Assembly: GCA_016710885.1 (NCBI GenBank)
Contig: JADJUC010000010.1
Coordinates: 62,001-126,000 of the forward strand
DNA length: 64,000 bases
Reading direction: 5' to 3'
Origin: Candidatus Proximibacter danicus
Lineage (GTDB): Bacteria > Pseudomonadota > Gammaproteobacteria > Burkholderiales > Rhodocyclaceae
Shown here piece by piece: positions 7,370 through 18,770 of the stretch. Both the position numbers and the translations under genes were made by a program. The stretch's first letter is position 1; each line of letters starts with the position of its first letter. The notes beneath the pieces are model-generated. The model was given only the letters and a program-made list of their open reading frames with translations, did not search any database and was not told the origin of the DNA.

Positions 7370-8449
7370 CTACTTCAACAGAATCGGCGCGATCATCTTC
7401 GGCGTCAGCGTCGGATTGATCGTCGTGGTCGGTGCAATGGTTGTCGTGGCCGGTGCCACGATGGTCGTCGTTGGGGCAATCATCGTTGTCGTCGGCGCAA
7501 TCAGCGTCGTAGTCGGAGCAACCAACGTCGTTGTCGGGGCTATACCGGTGCTCGTGGCTGCCTCAAGCTTGGGTGCAGTAAGCAGCGTTGATGACGGTTC
7601 GATCAGTGTTGGTGACAAAGTCTTGGATACGGTTGGCGATAACGTGGTTTCAGACTTGACCGTATCAACAGGCGTCACCGATTTGAGTTCACCGTCCATT
7701 CCTTGCTTCATCACGGGGCGGGCGAGGAATTTGTTGCTCCCCAATTCCTTTCCGCCGCGACCGGCGGAGTCGCCTTTCGGGTCCAGTCGCTTGAAGAAAT
7801 CCGGCACCACGGGCAGCAGTTTGGGCGTCACTCCCGGCGTTATGGGTACGAAACCTACCTGCCCCGGCTTGACGTCAACCATGCCGCCTTGGGTAAGGAT
7901 GACCGTTGCGCCCGAATTGACCTTGTCGTAAGTGCCTGGTGTTCCGATCGGTGTTTCGCCCGGCTTTGGGTCCGGGATATACACAGGCTCATGGTCGGTG
8001 CCCCGGATGCCGATCGTTGCCGTCGGGGTCACCACCTTGTAGGCGTCCGGATTGTTGCCACCGATCAGCCCGGTGATCGAGCGCAGTGCACCCCGTGCCA
8101 GTTTCAGCAACAGGCTGGAATTCTGTGCGGACTTGTCGTCGTAACGGTATTTTTCGATTGCTACGTCGGTGTTGGTGCGTACAGCAACGAAGGTGCCGTC
8201 GGTCAACTTGAGCTGAACCAGCGCTCCCTCTTCGGTGACCACCCGGTCGCCTTGCCGGACCTGACTGCCGCGTTCGACCGGCCGTGCTTTGCCGGAAGCA
8301 TCGATCAGCTGCGCTGCACCGACGACGATCTGAACCTGGCCGGCGAGTTCGTCAGCCAAGGCGCGTGATGAGCCAGCGCCGGCCGACAGCGCAAAGGCAA
8401 GAAGCAATGCCGAGAAAAAGAGCTCCTTGGCCCGGTGCGGAGTCGCCAT
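7370..8449 (-). CDS. Secreted FecR domain protein with C-terminal APTTTx repeats
   Basis: The 359-residue product begins with a signal peptide (MATPHRAKELFFSALLLAF, cleavage near RALA). A classical FecR domain follows, with RQGDRVVTEEGALVQLKLTDG and TPTATIGIRGTDHEP. The C-terminus carries six tandem 7-residue units of the type APTTTLV. The ATG at 8449 was chosen because the signal peptide starts there; 51 upstream codons overlap the preceding gene. It starts 7 bp after the stop of the TPR/barrel gene, so the two are probably co-transcribed. FecR domains outside iron signalling often occur in surface or periplasmic proteins. The role here is unknown, but a partnership with the neighbouring outer-membrane protein is likely. 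Confidence 0.72.
   Translation of the reverse strand: MATPHRAKELFFSALLLAFALSAGAGSSRALADELAGQVQIVVGAAQLIDASGKARPVERGSQVRQGDRVVTEEGALVQLKLTDGTFVAVRTNTDVAIEKYRYDDKSAQNSSLLLKLARGALRSITGLIGGNNPDAYKVVTPTATIGIRGTDHEPVYIPDPKPGETPIGTPGTYDKVNSGATVILTQGGMVDVKPGQVGFVPITPGVTPKLLPVVPDFFKRLDPKGDSAGRGGKELGSNKFLARPVMKQGMDGELKSVTPVDTVKSETTLSPTVSKTLSPTLIEPSSTLLTAPKLEAATSTGIAPTTTLVAPTTTLIAPTTTMIAPTTTIVAPATTTIAPTTTINPTLTPKMIAPILLK
7415..7540 (-). repeat. Six tandem 21-bp repeats inside the FecR protein gene
   Basis: Six in-frame 21-bp units encode APTTTLV, APTTTLI, APTTTMI, APTTTIV, APATTTI and APTTTIN. The bases differ between units more than the residues do, so selection appears to keep the heptad-like protein pattern. 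Confidence 0.8.
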
Positions 8450-8456
8450 GGCGGGG

Positions 8457-9776
8457 CTAGAAGTCCCTGCGCAGCACCACCGAGGCGTCTCGGCGGCTGT
8501 AGGTGTAGATGTCTGCATTGCTTCGATTCTTCGTGTAAGAAAGGAGGGGCCGCACCGACCAGCGATCCGGTAACGACCACACCAGCCCCAACGCTGCATC
8601 ACTCAACTCATCCTGACGATCAACGCCGTAGCTGGTGTTGTACTTACTATAGTCACCCCTTTGGAAGCCTGCCGTGAAAAAAGTCCCAAGTTGGGTAGAA
8701 AAAGAGTGCTGAAGCGTGGCGCGAACGCCCCAGAAGGCCTTGTCGCCATCCGAACGCCCGGCTTTGGCATCCTCTGAGCCGCCGGTCAGCGTCAGTACGC
8801 CGATCGTCGTTGGCGTGAAGACGTGCGTCCACGCGCCGTTGAGCATGTACAGGTTGTAGTCTTCCCCTCTGGAGACTCCCGGCAGATAACGCAAGGCCTG
8901 GGTGGTTCCGCCGAGCGTGAACTGGTTCTGGCTGTCGACCAGATAGCGCCAGTCAAGGTTGGCGCCGGTCGAATCGCGGGTGCTGGTGTTGTCCAGCGTG
9001 TAACGGCCGCGCGTGAGGCCGCCGCGCCAGAGGTGGTTGCCGGTTGCGTACTGGAGGCCGGCGCGACCATCAAGGCTGAAGTTGTCGGCCGGGTCGATCT
9101 TGTTGTGTTCGCGGCCGCGCAGGTCGGCGCCCACGTATGCGGCCAAGCCTTCGCCCAGGGTTTCGATCAGTTCGGCTCCCATGCCGTAGCTGAGGTAGTT
9201 GTCGGGGCGCTTGAGGTCGCTGGCGCTCAAGGCGATGCTTTGGCCGTTGGCAATGCTGATAATTTTGCTGGACGCCTGGCCGAGAACGTTGGTGTCGCGA
9301 CCGAATCCCACCTCAGTGTAGCCGACGATGATGCGTGTCTTGCCGCCCTCGACCTGATTGAGCGCTGCAAGGTAGGTTTCTACCGCAGAACGCAGGTCTG
9401 GCGGGATGCTCGAAATCTGCAGGATGGACTCGAATTCGAGCTTGGCGCGGGCCAGGTCACCCATCTGGTAGTAGGCGCGGCCCATGTCGGCGCGCACGCC
9501 GATGAACTCGGGGTTAAGAGCCAGGATGCGCTCGTAGATGAAGGTGGCTCGGCTCGGGTTGCCGGCCTGCAGTGCGGCAGTTGCCAGCAGATAATCGTAG
9601 GTGGCATTGCCTGCCAGCTTGGCCTCCAGCGGCTCTAGGAGTGCAAAGGCATCCGCCGCCTTGCCTTCCTTGATCATGGCGTCGGCCTTGATCAGGGTTG
9701 CATCATCCGTTTGCGCGAAGGCACCGGGGCACGAAAGCAGTGTCGCGGCGAGAATGAAAATCAGTTTTTTTCTCAT
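8457..9776 (-). CDS. TPR plus outer-membrane beta-barrel protein (Slam/DUF560-like)
   Basis: The 439-aa protein has a signal peptide (cleavage after AFA, residue 21), a periplasmic TPR region (about residues 25-150, with the pattern AGNPSRATFIYERILALNPEF) and a C-terminal beta-barrel of about 285 residues. The barrel is rich in alternating aromatic and polar strands and ends in phenylalanine, as outer-membrane barrels do for BAM recognition. This architecture and length resemble surface lipoprotein assembly modulators, but the match is by layout only. It is the first gene of an operon with two secreted FecR-like proteins, which are candidate cargo or partners. Confidence 0.68.
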   Translation of the reverse strand: MRKKLIFILAATLLSCPGAFAQTDDATLIKADAMIKEGKAADAFALLEPLEAKLAGNATYDYLLATAALQAGNPSRATFIYERILALNPEFIGVRADMGRAYYQMGDLARAKLEFESILQISSIPPDLRSAVETYLAALNQVEGGKTRIIVGYTEVGFGRDTNVLGQASSKIISIANGQSIALSASDLKRPDNYLSYGMGAELIETLGEGLAAYVGADLRGREHNKIDPADNFSLDGRAGLQYATGNHLWRGGLTRGRYTLDNTSTRDSTGANLDWRYLVDSQNQFTLGGTTQALRYLPGVSRGEDYNLYMLNGAWTHVFTPTTIGVLTLTGGSEDAKAGRSDGDKAFWGVRATLQHSFSTQLGTFFTAGFQRGDYSKYNTSYGVDRQDELSDAALGLVWSLPDRWSVRPLLSYTKNRSNADIYTYSRRDASVVLRRDF

Positions 9777-9939
9777 GAACTCAACACTTTACGGTTTTTG
9801 TTGTGGTCGGTGCCACATCATATATGGATGCCGGTGCCTCTGCCAATAGCTTGAGGGGATATGTTCGAGCGTAGCGGTTTCAGGCTCATGGAATGCGAAC
9901 CCTTGAAGCCGCGTTCGTGCCTTCGAGTCCGCGAGGCCG

Positions 9940-12583
9940 CTAGTCCAGCGCCTTACCAACGATCTCGGCAACGTCCGGTGACAGGTCGGGTGTCTTCGCT
10001 ACCGCTTCCAGTGCCTTCTGCATCGACGTCTGCAGCGCCGGCGTGAAGGCGCTCCAGCGCTCCAGCGCCCGCGCCATGCGCGCCGCTACCTGCGGATTGA
10101 TCGCATTCAGCGCCACGATCTGTTCGGCCCAGAAGGCGTGCCCTTCCGGCGTGTGGAACTCGCCGGGGTTGGCACGGAAATAGGTGCCGAGCAGGGCGTA
10201 GACCTTGTTCGGGTTGCTCGCCGTAAATGCCGGGTGGGCTATCAGCCGGCGCACGTGGGCCAGCGTCGGTTCGGCGTCGGCAGCCCAGCGCCAGGCGCCG
10301 GCCTGCAGCGCAAACCATTTGTCGAGCACCAGCGCATCATCAGCGTAGCGGCGCTCGAAGGCGGCAAGAGCTTCTTCGCGTTCGGGGGCCGGGCTGTGCA
10401 CCAGCGCGCTCAGCGCACCGAGGCATTCGCTCATGTTGTTGGCGGCATCGAACTGCGCCATGGCGGCCTGCCGGCCAGTGTTGCTGCCGGCCGCGCACAG
10501 GTAGCGCAGGCTCAGGTTGGCCAGTGCCCGTTTGCCGATATCGGCCGGGTGGTAGCGGTATTCGCCCTTGACGCCGCAGGCGGCATGCAGGTCGCGCCAA
10601 ACGTTGAGGAAACGCTGGCCGAGGTCGCGCATCAGGTGCATCAGCGCGCTGCGTAAAGCTGTCGGGTCGGCCGCAGAATTTTCCAGCCCCATCCGTTCGA
10701 GCAGGTAGGCCTCGCCCGGCAGCGCCAGCGCCTGCGCGTGGAAAGCCGGGTCGAGCGACTGGTCGGCGAGCAGCTTGCCGAAGGCGGTGACGAAGGGCTC
10801 GGGGGTTGCCAGCTCCCGCCCGGCGGCTGCGTCAGTAGCCAGCCCGAGGACGGCGCGCTCCATGAAACGCTGTGCTGCATCCCAGCGGTTGAACGGATCG
10901 GCATCGTGCGCCATGCGGAAGGCAAGCGTGGCGTCGTCTTCCGCGAAATTGACCAGCACCGGCGCCGAGAAGCCGCGCAGCAGCGACAGCACCGGGCGCT
11001 CGGCGATGCCGGTAAAGGTCCAGGTCTTCTCGGTGGTGTCGAGTTCGAGCAGGCGAGCTGGTGTCGGGCAGGTCGCGACCGTTGGCGCCGATCAGGCCGA
11101 TGGCGACCGGAACCAGCAGCGGTCCATCCTTGCCCTCCGCTGGCTGTGTCAGGGTCAGTGTGTAGGTCTGCGTTGCGGCAGCGTATTCGCCCGTTGCCGT
11201 AACAACCGGCGTGCCGGGGCGCGAATACCAGCGCAGGAACTGCGACAGGTCGCGGTTGTTGGCGTCGGCCATGGCCGCGACAAAATCGTCGCAGGTTACC
11301 GCCTGCCCATCGTGGCGCTGGAAGTAGAGGTCCATGCCTTTGCGGAAACCGTCGCGGCCGAGCAGCGTGGCGATCATGCGGATCACCTCGGCGCCCTTCT
11401 CATACACGGTGGCGGTGTAGAAGTTGTTGATCTCCTGATAGCTGTCCGGGCGGATCGGGTGCGCCATCGGGCCGGCATCTTCCGGGAACTGGGCGGCGCG
11501 CAGCACGCGCACGTCGTCGATGCGCTTGACGGCTCTGGCTTTTGAATCTCCGCCTTCAGCCGCCAGCATGTCGGCGGTGAATTCCTGGTCGCGGAAAACA
11601 GTCAGGCCTTCCTTCAAAGTCAGCTGGAACCAGTCGCGGCAGGTAACGCGGTTGCCGGTCCAGTTGTGGAAATACTCGTGGGCGACAACGGCTTCGATGT
11701 TTTCGTAATCGACATCGGTGGCGGTGTCCGGGGTGGCCAGCAGCAGCTTCGAATTGAAGAGGTTGAGGCCCTTGTTTTCCATCGCGCCCATGTTGAAGTC
11801 GGAGACGGCCACGATCATGAAACGTTCAAGGTCGAGTTCCAGCCCGAAGCGCTGCTCATCCCAGCGGATGGCGCGCACCAGTGAATCCATTGCGTGTTCG
11901 GTGCGGTCGAGGCTGGCTGCCTCGGTCCAGATCTGCAACAGCACTTCGCGGCCGGAGGCGGTCAGGATGTGGCGCTCATTGACGGCGAGGTCGGCGGCCA
12001 CCAGCGCGAACAGGTAGCAGGGCTTGAGGAAGGGGTCTTCCCAGCGCGCAAAATGTCGGTCCGGGTGTTCGTTATGCAACTCACCTTGACCGACGAGGTT
12101 GCCGTTGGACAGCAGCACCGGGTATTTCGCCTTGTCGGCTTCGAGCGTGACCACGAAGCGCGCCATGATGTCGGGGCGGTCCGGGAACCAGGTGATGCGG
12201 CGGAAGCCTTCCGCCTCACACTGCGTGAAGAAGCCGCCGCGCGAGGTGTAGAGGCCGGACAATGCCGTGTTCTTTTCCGGGGCAATGCGGGTGACGATTT
12301 CGGCGGTAGCCGAGTCCCCTTCAATATCGACCTCGACGCGCGTCGGGGTGATGCGTTGTGTGGCGGGTTCGCGTCCGTCAATCTTCAGCGATACCAGTTC
12401 CAGTTCGTCGCCGAGCAGTACCAGCGGCCCGCGCGGTGCGTTCGGATTGCGCTTCAGCGTCAGCTTGCTGCTGACCAGCGTAGCGGCATGGTCCAAGGAA
12501 AAGTGGAGGTCGACATGGGTGACATTCCAGCTCAACGGCTGGTAGTCGGCACGATGAATGGTCTGCGGCGTATCGGTGCGCAT
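9940..12583 (-). CDS. pepN: Aminopeptidase N, frameshifted as sequenced
   Basis: This is an M1-family zinc aminopeptidase that removes N-terminal residues from peptides. The first frame (from 12583) carries GAMENKG near residue 265 and the zinc motif HEYFH near 303 with the downstream glutamate in LKEGLTVF. Family-like sequence stops at LIGANGRDLPDT and resumes in another frame with LLELDTTEKTWTF. Removing one base at the GG of 11052-11053 restores a single 880-aa reading frame, the normal PepN length. A sequencing insertion is likely. pepN is the third gene of uvrA-dgkA-pepN, 22 bp after dgkA. Confidence 0.88.
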
Positions 12584-12605
12584 AGGGCTCGGAGGTGGAA
12601 CAGCG

Positions 12606-12979
12606 TTAAAGGTAGTGCGGGATGAGAATCAGCGCCCACACGGCAGCGGCCAGCATCAGCGTGACCAGTACGGCGGCGCTGCCGATGTCCTTGGCGCGTT
12701 TGGAAAGTTCGTGACGCTCGGGCGACACCCGGTCGACCACCGCTTCGACGGCCGAGTTCAACAGTTCGACGATCAGCACGATCAGGATGGTGCCGACCAG
12801 CAGGGCGCGCTCGATGCCGTTCTGCCCCAGCCACAAGCCGGCGGGAATGGCGATGGCGGCGAGCATCAACTCTTCACGGAAAGCGGCTTCGTGTTTCCAG
12901 GCGGCGGCGAAGCCGTCACGCGAATAACCGAAGGCGTTGATCAGCCGACGCAGGCCTTGTGCGCCCTTGAATGGGGAGC

Positions 12980-12983
<4 letters not shown>
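12606..12983 (-). CDS. dgkA: Diacylglycerol kinase
   Basis: This is a small integral membrane kinase of 125 residues that phosphorylates diacylglycerol, a by-product of membrane-derived oligosaccharide and lipopolysaccharide modification, back to phosphatidic acid. It has three membrane segments and the family signature ELLNSAVEAVVDRVSPERHELSKRAKDIGSAAV, which contains the catalytic glutamates and the Mg-ATP site. Its ATG overlaps the uvrA stop codon (ATGA), so it is translationally coupled to uvrA, and pepN follows. Confidence 0.93.
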
Positions 12984-15814
<2,831 letters not shown>

Positions 15815-15877
15815 TGGGGGGTCTGGAGCCTAGAGGGATAAGTGAGCAAACCTGATAATATACGCCCCTTCCCCAGC

Positions 15878-17110
15878 ATGAACCAACCTCGAATAGCTCC
15901 CATGTTTTCTCCTTCGGCCGACCCGATGACGCGTGACGAAAAGCGCGCCGGCGCCAGTCTCGCCGCCATTTTTGCGTTGCGTATGCTGGGTCTGTTCCTG
16001 ATCCTGCCGGTCTTCGCCGTGCATGCCCAGAGTATCCCCGGTGGTGATAACCTGACCATGGTCGGCATCGTCCTCGGCGCCTACGGACTCACCCAGTCCA
16101 TGCTGCAGATCGCCTTTGGCGCCGCTTCCGACCGTTATGGCCGCAAGCGGGTGATCATCATCGGCCTCGTCATCTTTTCCATCGGCAGCTTTGTTGCTGC
16201 GCTGGCACCGGATATCTATTGGGTCATTGCCGGCCGCATCCTGCAGGGGGCGGGGGCCATCTCCGCTGCCGTCACTGCGCTGGCCGCCGACCTCACGCGC
16301 GAACAGCACCGCACCAAGGTAATGGCCATGATCGGCTCCTCGATCGGCCTCGTTTTCGCGCTGTCGCTGGTCATTGCGCCAATCCTTTACCAGGCCATCG
16401 GCATGGGTGGGCTCTTTGGCTTGACCGGCACGCTGGCGTTGGCCGCTATCCTGCTCGTGCTCTACGTGGTGCCGGAGCCGCCGCCGCCCGAACCGCATGA
16501 AATGGGGCCGATTCCGTTTTCGAAGGTGGCCTTTGACAAGGAATTACTGCGCCTCAATTTCGGCATTTTCACGCTGCACATGGCGCAGATGGCCATGTTC
16601 GTGGTGATTCCGCTGGCGCTGGTGAAAGCCGGCGGCCTGGCCCTGGCCGACCACTGGAAGGTCTATCTGCCGGCGCTGCTGCTGTCCTTCGTGCTGATGA
16701 TCCCGGCGATCATCGTTGCCGAGAAGAAGAACAAGACCAAGCCGGTCTTCAATATCGCCATTGGCCTGATCCTGCTGACCCAGATGGGTTTTGCCGCCTT
16801 CGGCGAGGGCGTCTGGTCGCTTTTCTTCTTCCTGTTCGTCTTCTTCGTTGGCTTCAACATCCTCGAAGCCTCGCTGCCATCCATGATCTCGCGTATCGCG
16901 CCACCGCAAGCCAAGGGGCTGGCGCTCGGCATATATAATACGACTCAGGCTTTGGGGCTGGCCGTGGGCGGCGCCCTTGGCGGCCTGCTGGCGCAGCGTT
17001 TCGGTGCCGATGCCGTGTATCTGGTGTGTGGCTTGCTGACGCTGGTCTGGCTGGGTTTTGGCCTGACCATGGCGCCGCTGCCGCTGCGGGTGAAGAAACA
17101 GGCTGCTTGA
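15878..17110 (+). CDS. MFS transporter, 12 membrane segments
   Basis: This major facilitator transporter has the inter-helix 2/3 motif GAASDRYGRKRV and about twelve hydrophobic segments. The start is uncertain: GTG 15842, ATG 15878, ATG 15902 and ATG 15926 are all in frame. The homologous part begins at TRDEKRAG just after 15926. The GTG sits only 27 bp from the divergent uvrA start and overlaps an AT-rich TAATATA stretch that looks like a -10 region, so a downstream ATG is more likely. The conserved ALRMLGLFLILPVFAVHA segment is typical of YajR/drug-export-like proteins. The substrate is unknown. ssb follows after 40 bp. Confidence 0.85.
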   Translation: MNQPRIAPMFSPSADPMTRDEKRAGASLAAIFALRMLGLFLILPVFAVHAQSIPGGDNLTMVGIVLGAYGLTQSMLQIAFGAASDRYGRKRVIIIGLVIFSIGSFVAALAPDIYWVIAGRILQGAGAISAAVTALAADLTREQHRTKVMAMIGSSIGLVFALSLVIAPILYQAIGMGGLFGLTGTLALAAILLVLYVVPEPPPPEPHEMGPIPFSKVAFDKELLRLNFGIFTLHMAQMAMFVVIPLALVKAGGLALADHWKVYLPALLLSFVLMIPAIIVAEKKNKTKPVFNIAIGLILLTQMGFAAFGEGVWSLFFFLFVFFVGFNILEASLPSMISRIAPPQAKGLALGIYNTTQALGLAVGGALGGLLAQRFGADAVYLVCGLLTLVWLGFGLTMAPLPLRVKKQAA

Positions 17111-17150
17111 AAAGCGATTCAAATACAAACCTCTGGAGGTAGACAGAAAA

Positions 17151-17618
17151 ATGGCTTCGGTAAACAAAGTGATCCTCGTCGGCAACCTCGGTGCCGACCC
17201 CGAAACGCGCTACCTGCCGAGCGGCGACCCGGTGACCAACCTGCGTCTGGCAACGACCGACAGCTGGAAGGACAAGGCCAGCGGCGAGAAGAAGGAAGCC
17301 ACCGAATGGCACCGCGTCGTGCTCTTCCGCCGCCTGGCCGAAGTGGCCGGCCAGTACCTGAAGAAGGGTTCGCAGGTCTATATCGAAGGCCGTATCCGTA
17401 CCCGCAAGTGGCAGGACAAGGATGGTCAGGAGCGCTACACGACCGAGATTGAAGCCGAAGAAATGAAGATGCTCGGCTCGCGTCAGGGTCAGGGCGAGCC
17501 CTCGCCGTCGTATGGTGGCGGTGGCGGCGACAGTGCCCCGGCCTATGGCGGTGCCAAGCCCGCTGCAGCCGGCAAGAAGCCGAGCTTCGACGACATGGAA
17601 GACGACATTCCGTTCTGA
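17151..17618 (+). CDS. ssb: Single-stranded DNA-binding protein
   Basis: The 155-aa SSB consists of an N-terminal OB fold (residues 1-110, starting ASVNKVILVGNLGADPETRY), a Gly/Pro/Ala-rich linker and the acidic C-terminal tip DDMEDDIPF, which recruits replication and repair proteins. A strong GGAGGT lies ahead of the ATG. The gene ends in its own terminator. It follows the MFS gene with a 40-bp gap; placement next to uvrA and an MFS gene is common in proteobacteria. Confidence 0.97.
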   Translation: MASVNKVILVGNLGADPETRYLPSGDPVTNLRLATTDSWKDKASGEKKEATEWHRVVLFRRLAEVAGQYLKKGSQVYIEGRIRTRKWQDKDGQERYTTEIEAEEMKMLGSRQGQGEPSPSYGGGGGDSAPAYGGAKPAAAGKKPSFDDMEDDIPF

Positions 17619-17644
17619 CCCGCACCTGTCTGGTGTAAAGATTC

Positions 17645-17672
17645 AGCCGACCTGGTTTTTGGTCGGCTTTTT
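17645..17672 (+). terminator. Rho-independent terminator of ssb
   Basis: An AGCCGACC stem (17645-17652) pairs with GGTCGGCT (17661-17668) across an 8-nt loop and is followed by a T tract. Confidence 0.88.
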
Positions 17673-17695
17673 CTTTGGGTTCATCGGTCTACGAA

Positions 17696-18103
17696 TCACG
17701 CAGCGCGCACCTCGTCGAGCAAGTCCGGGTGGCGATCAAGTACCTTGAGCAACTTCACCAGTGCCAGCGACGGCCGGGTTTTCCCGTTTTCGTAACGCGA
17801 AAACGCATTTACGCCGCCACCGAAAATTTCGGCTGCCTGTTGCTGATCCAGCGCCAGTTTCTTCCTCACGCTGGCGATGAACGCCGGATCAACGATCGTC
17901 GCATTCACCTGCTTGTTGAATTCCAGCATCGCTAGGCTGGTCCGGGTCGATTCCGCCATATCCAGTACCGCCTCCCCGCAGGCCAGGCAATAGTCCCCCG
18001 TCACATCCGGTATGGAAGTTGTCTCGCCCTTGTAGGTGTACAGCATGTCGCGAGTGTCACGGACCAGTTCGGCTGCGGCGCAACTTGGACATTTCATGTT
18101 CAT
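17696..18103 (-). CDS. mqsA: Antitoxin MqsA
   Basis: The 135-aa type II antitoxin has two parts. The N-terminal zinc domain has CPSC near residue 5 and CLACG near residue 39. The C-terminal XRE-type helix-turn-helix contains NAFSRYENGKTRPS, whose Asn and Arg are the operator-reading residues in E. coli MqsA. It neutralises MqsR and represses the operon. Its ATG overlaps the mqsR stop codon (ATGA) and is preceded by AAGGAG. A second ATG two codons later is also possible. The toxin-first order is typical of mqsRA. Confidence 0.93.
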   Translation of the reverse strand: MNMKCPSCAAAELVRDTRDMLYTYKGETTSIPDVTGDYCLACGEAVLDMAESTRTSLAMLEFNKQVNATIVDPAFIASVRKKLALDQQQAAEIFGGGVNAFSRYENGKTRPSLALVKLLKVLDRHPDLLDEVRAA

Positions 18104-18396
18104 AGCTCCTTGAAGGATACGATGAGTACGTCATCAATGACCGTGAGTTTCAGGTAGACCTCTCCGGCGGCCGTCATCGGCCGATACACGTCCTGCCAGA
18201 TACGGTGATCCGCGTGGGTCGTCATGCTCTTGTAGAAATCGACCGGCGTCAGCGCCAGCACCACCTCCACAATCCCGGCAAAGTCAAAACCCAAGGCAGC
18301 ACCGCCCGTCAGCGCAGACATCGTTGACCGAACCTTGCCCGCCTCAGTCAACGCTTTGACGACCGGCAGCCGGCAGTGAGGCGCTGATTTCTCCAT
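18100..18396 (-). CDS. mqsR: mRNA interferase toxin MqsR
   Basis: The 98-aa toxin is a RelE-fold ribosome-independent endoribonuclease; in E. coli it cleaves mRNA at GCU/GCA. The family segment FYKSMTTHADHRIWQDVY contains the Lys, Gln and Tyr positions expected in the active site, and the protein ends with a KLTVIDDVLIVSFKEL strand pair. All expected parts are present, so the pair looks intact. It lies directly upstream of mqsA with a 4-nt overlap, behind a promoter that overlaps inverted repeats. Confidence 0.92.
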   Translation of the reverse strand: MEKSAPHCRLPVVKALTEAGKVRSTMSALTGGAALGFDFAGIVEVVLALTPVDFYKSMTTHADHRIWQDVYRPMTAAGEVYLKLTVIDDVLIVSFKEL

Positions 18397-18402
18397 GTAC
18401 CA

Positions 18403-18439
18403 GTATTAACCTAGTTGGTTTATTTGGCAAGTTGGTTAA
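18403..18439 (-). promoter_or_regulatory. mqsRA promoter and candidate MqsA operators
   Basis: On the minus strand a TTGCCA -35 box (18425-18430) and a TAATAC -10 box (18403-18408) are 16 bp apart. Overlapping them are TTAACC (18406-18411), GGTTTA (18417-18422) and GGTTAA (18434-18439). TAACC with GGTTT is an inverted repeat with a 5-nt centre, close to the AACCT-type half-sites known for MqsA. Repression by MqsA is inferred. Confidence 0.6.
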
Positions 18440-18770
18440 TTGCGAGCAAGGAAAATAGATGATGTCCGTGTAATCCAGAGGAGCTTTGGCCGGTCCGAGG
18501 CGTATCGCCGGCGTTCCCTTCTTTCGGGAGTCCTTACCCTCGCCAATTCAGAGGTAGTTGTGGTGCGCCCGGAAGATCGTCGTCAGCTTGTCGATTTGCT
18601 CCGGTGCTGACGGAGTGAGTGAGGCTACGTAAGCTTCTGTCGCCTGCGCAAGGGTCGTTGATGTTGGTGGCTTGCTTGGCGTTCTGCTCGTGCCTTCACG
18701 TTTGGATAGTTGCCCCGCTCACCGCGAATTGGTGCAAAATTGCGGCAGTGCAACATTCGAGGGCTGCCTT
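18440..18770. other. Intergenic stretch with a possible gene remnant
   Basis: About 330 bp between the mqsRA control region and the HDOD gene hold no convincing gene. On the minus strand an open frame of about 55 codons ends at a stop at 18548-18550. Its last part reads like real protein (TEAYVASLTPSAPEQ, then FRAHHNYL), but no start or recognisable family is visible. It could be the tail of a decayed gene, perhaps of a mobile element. A sequence search with the translated piece would decide. Confidence 0.3.

Noticed and set aside
7415..7540. Tandem repeat as a CRISPR-like array
   Set aside because: The units are 21 bp, contiguous without spacers and in frame within a gene. No CRISPR array or cas gene is seen in the window.
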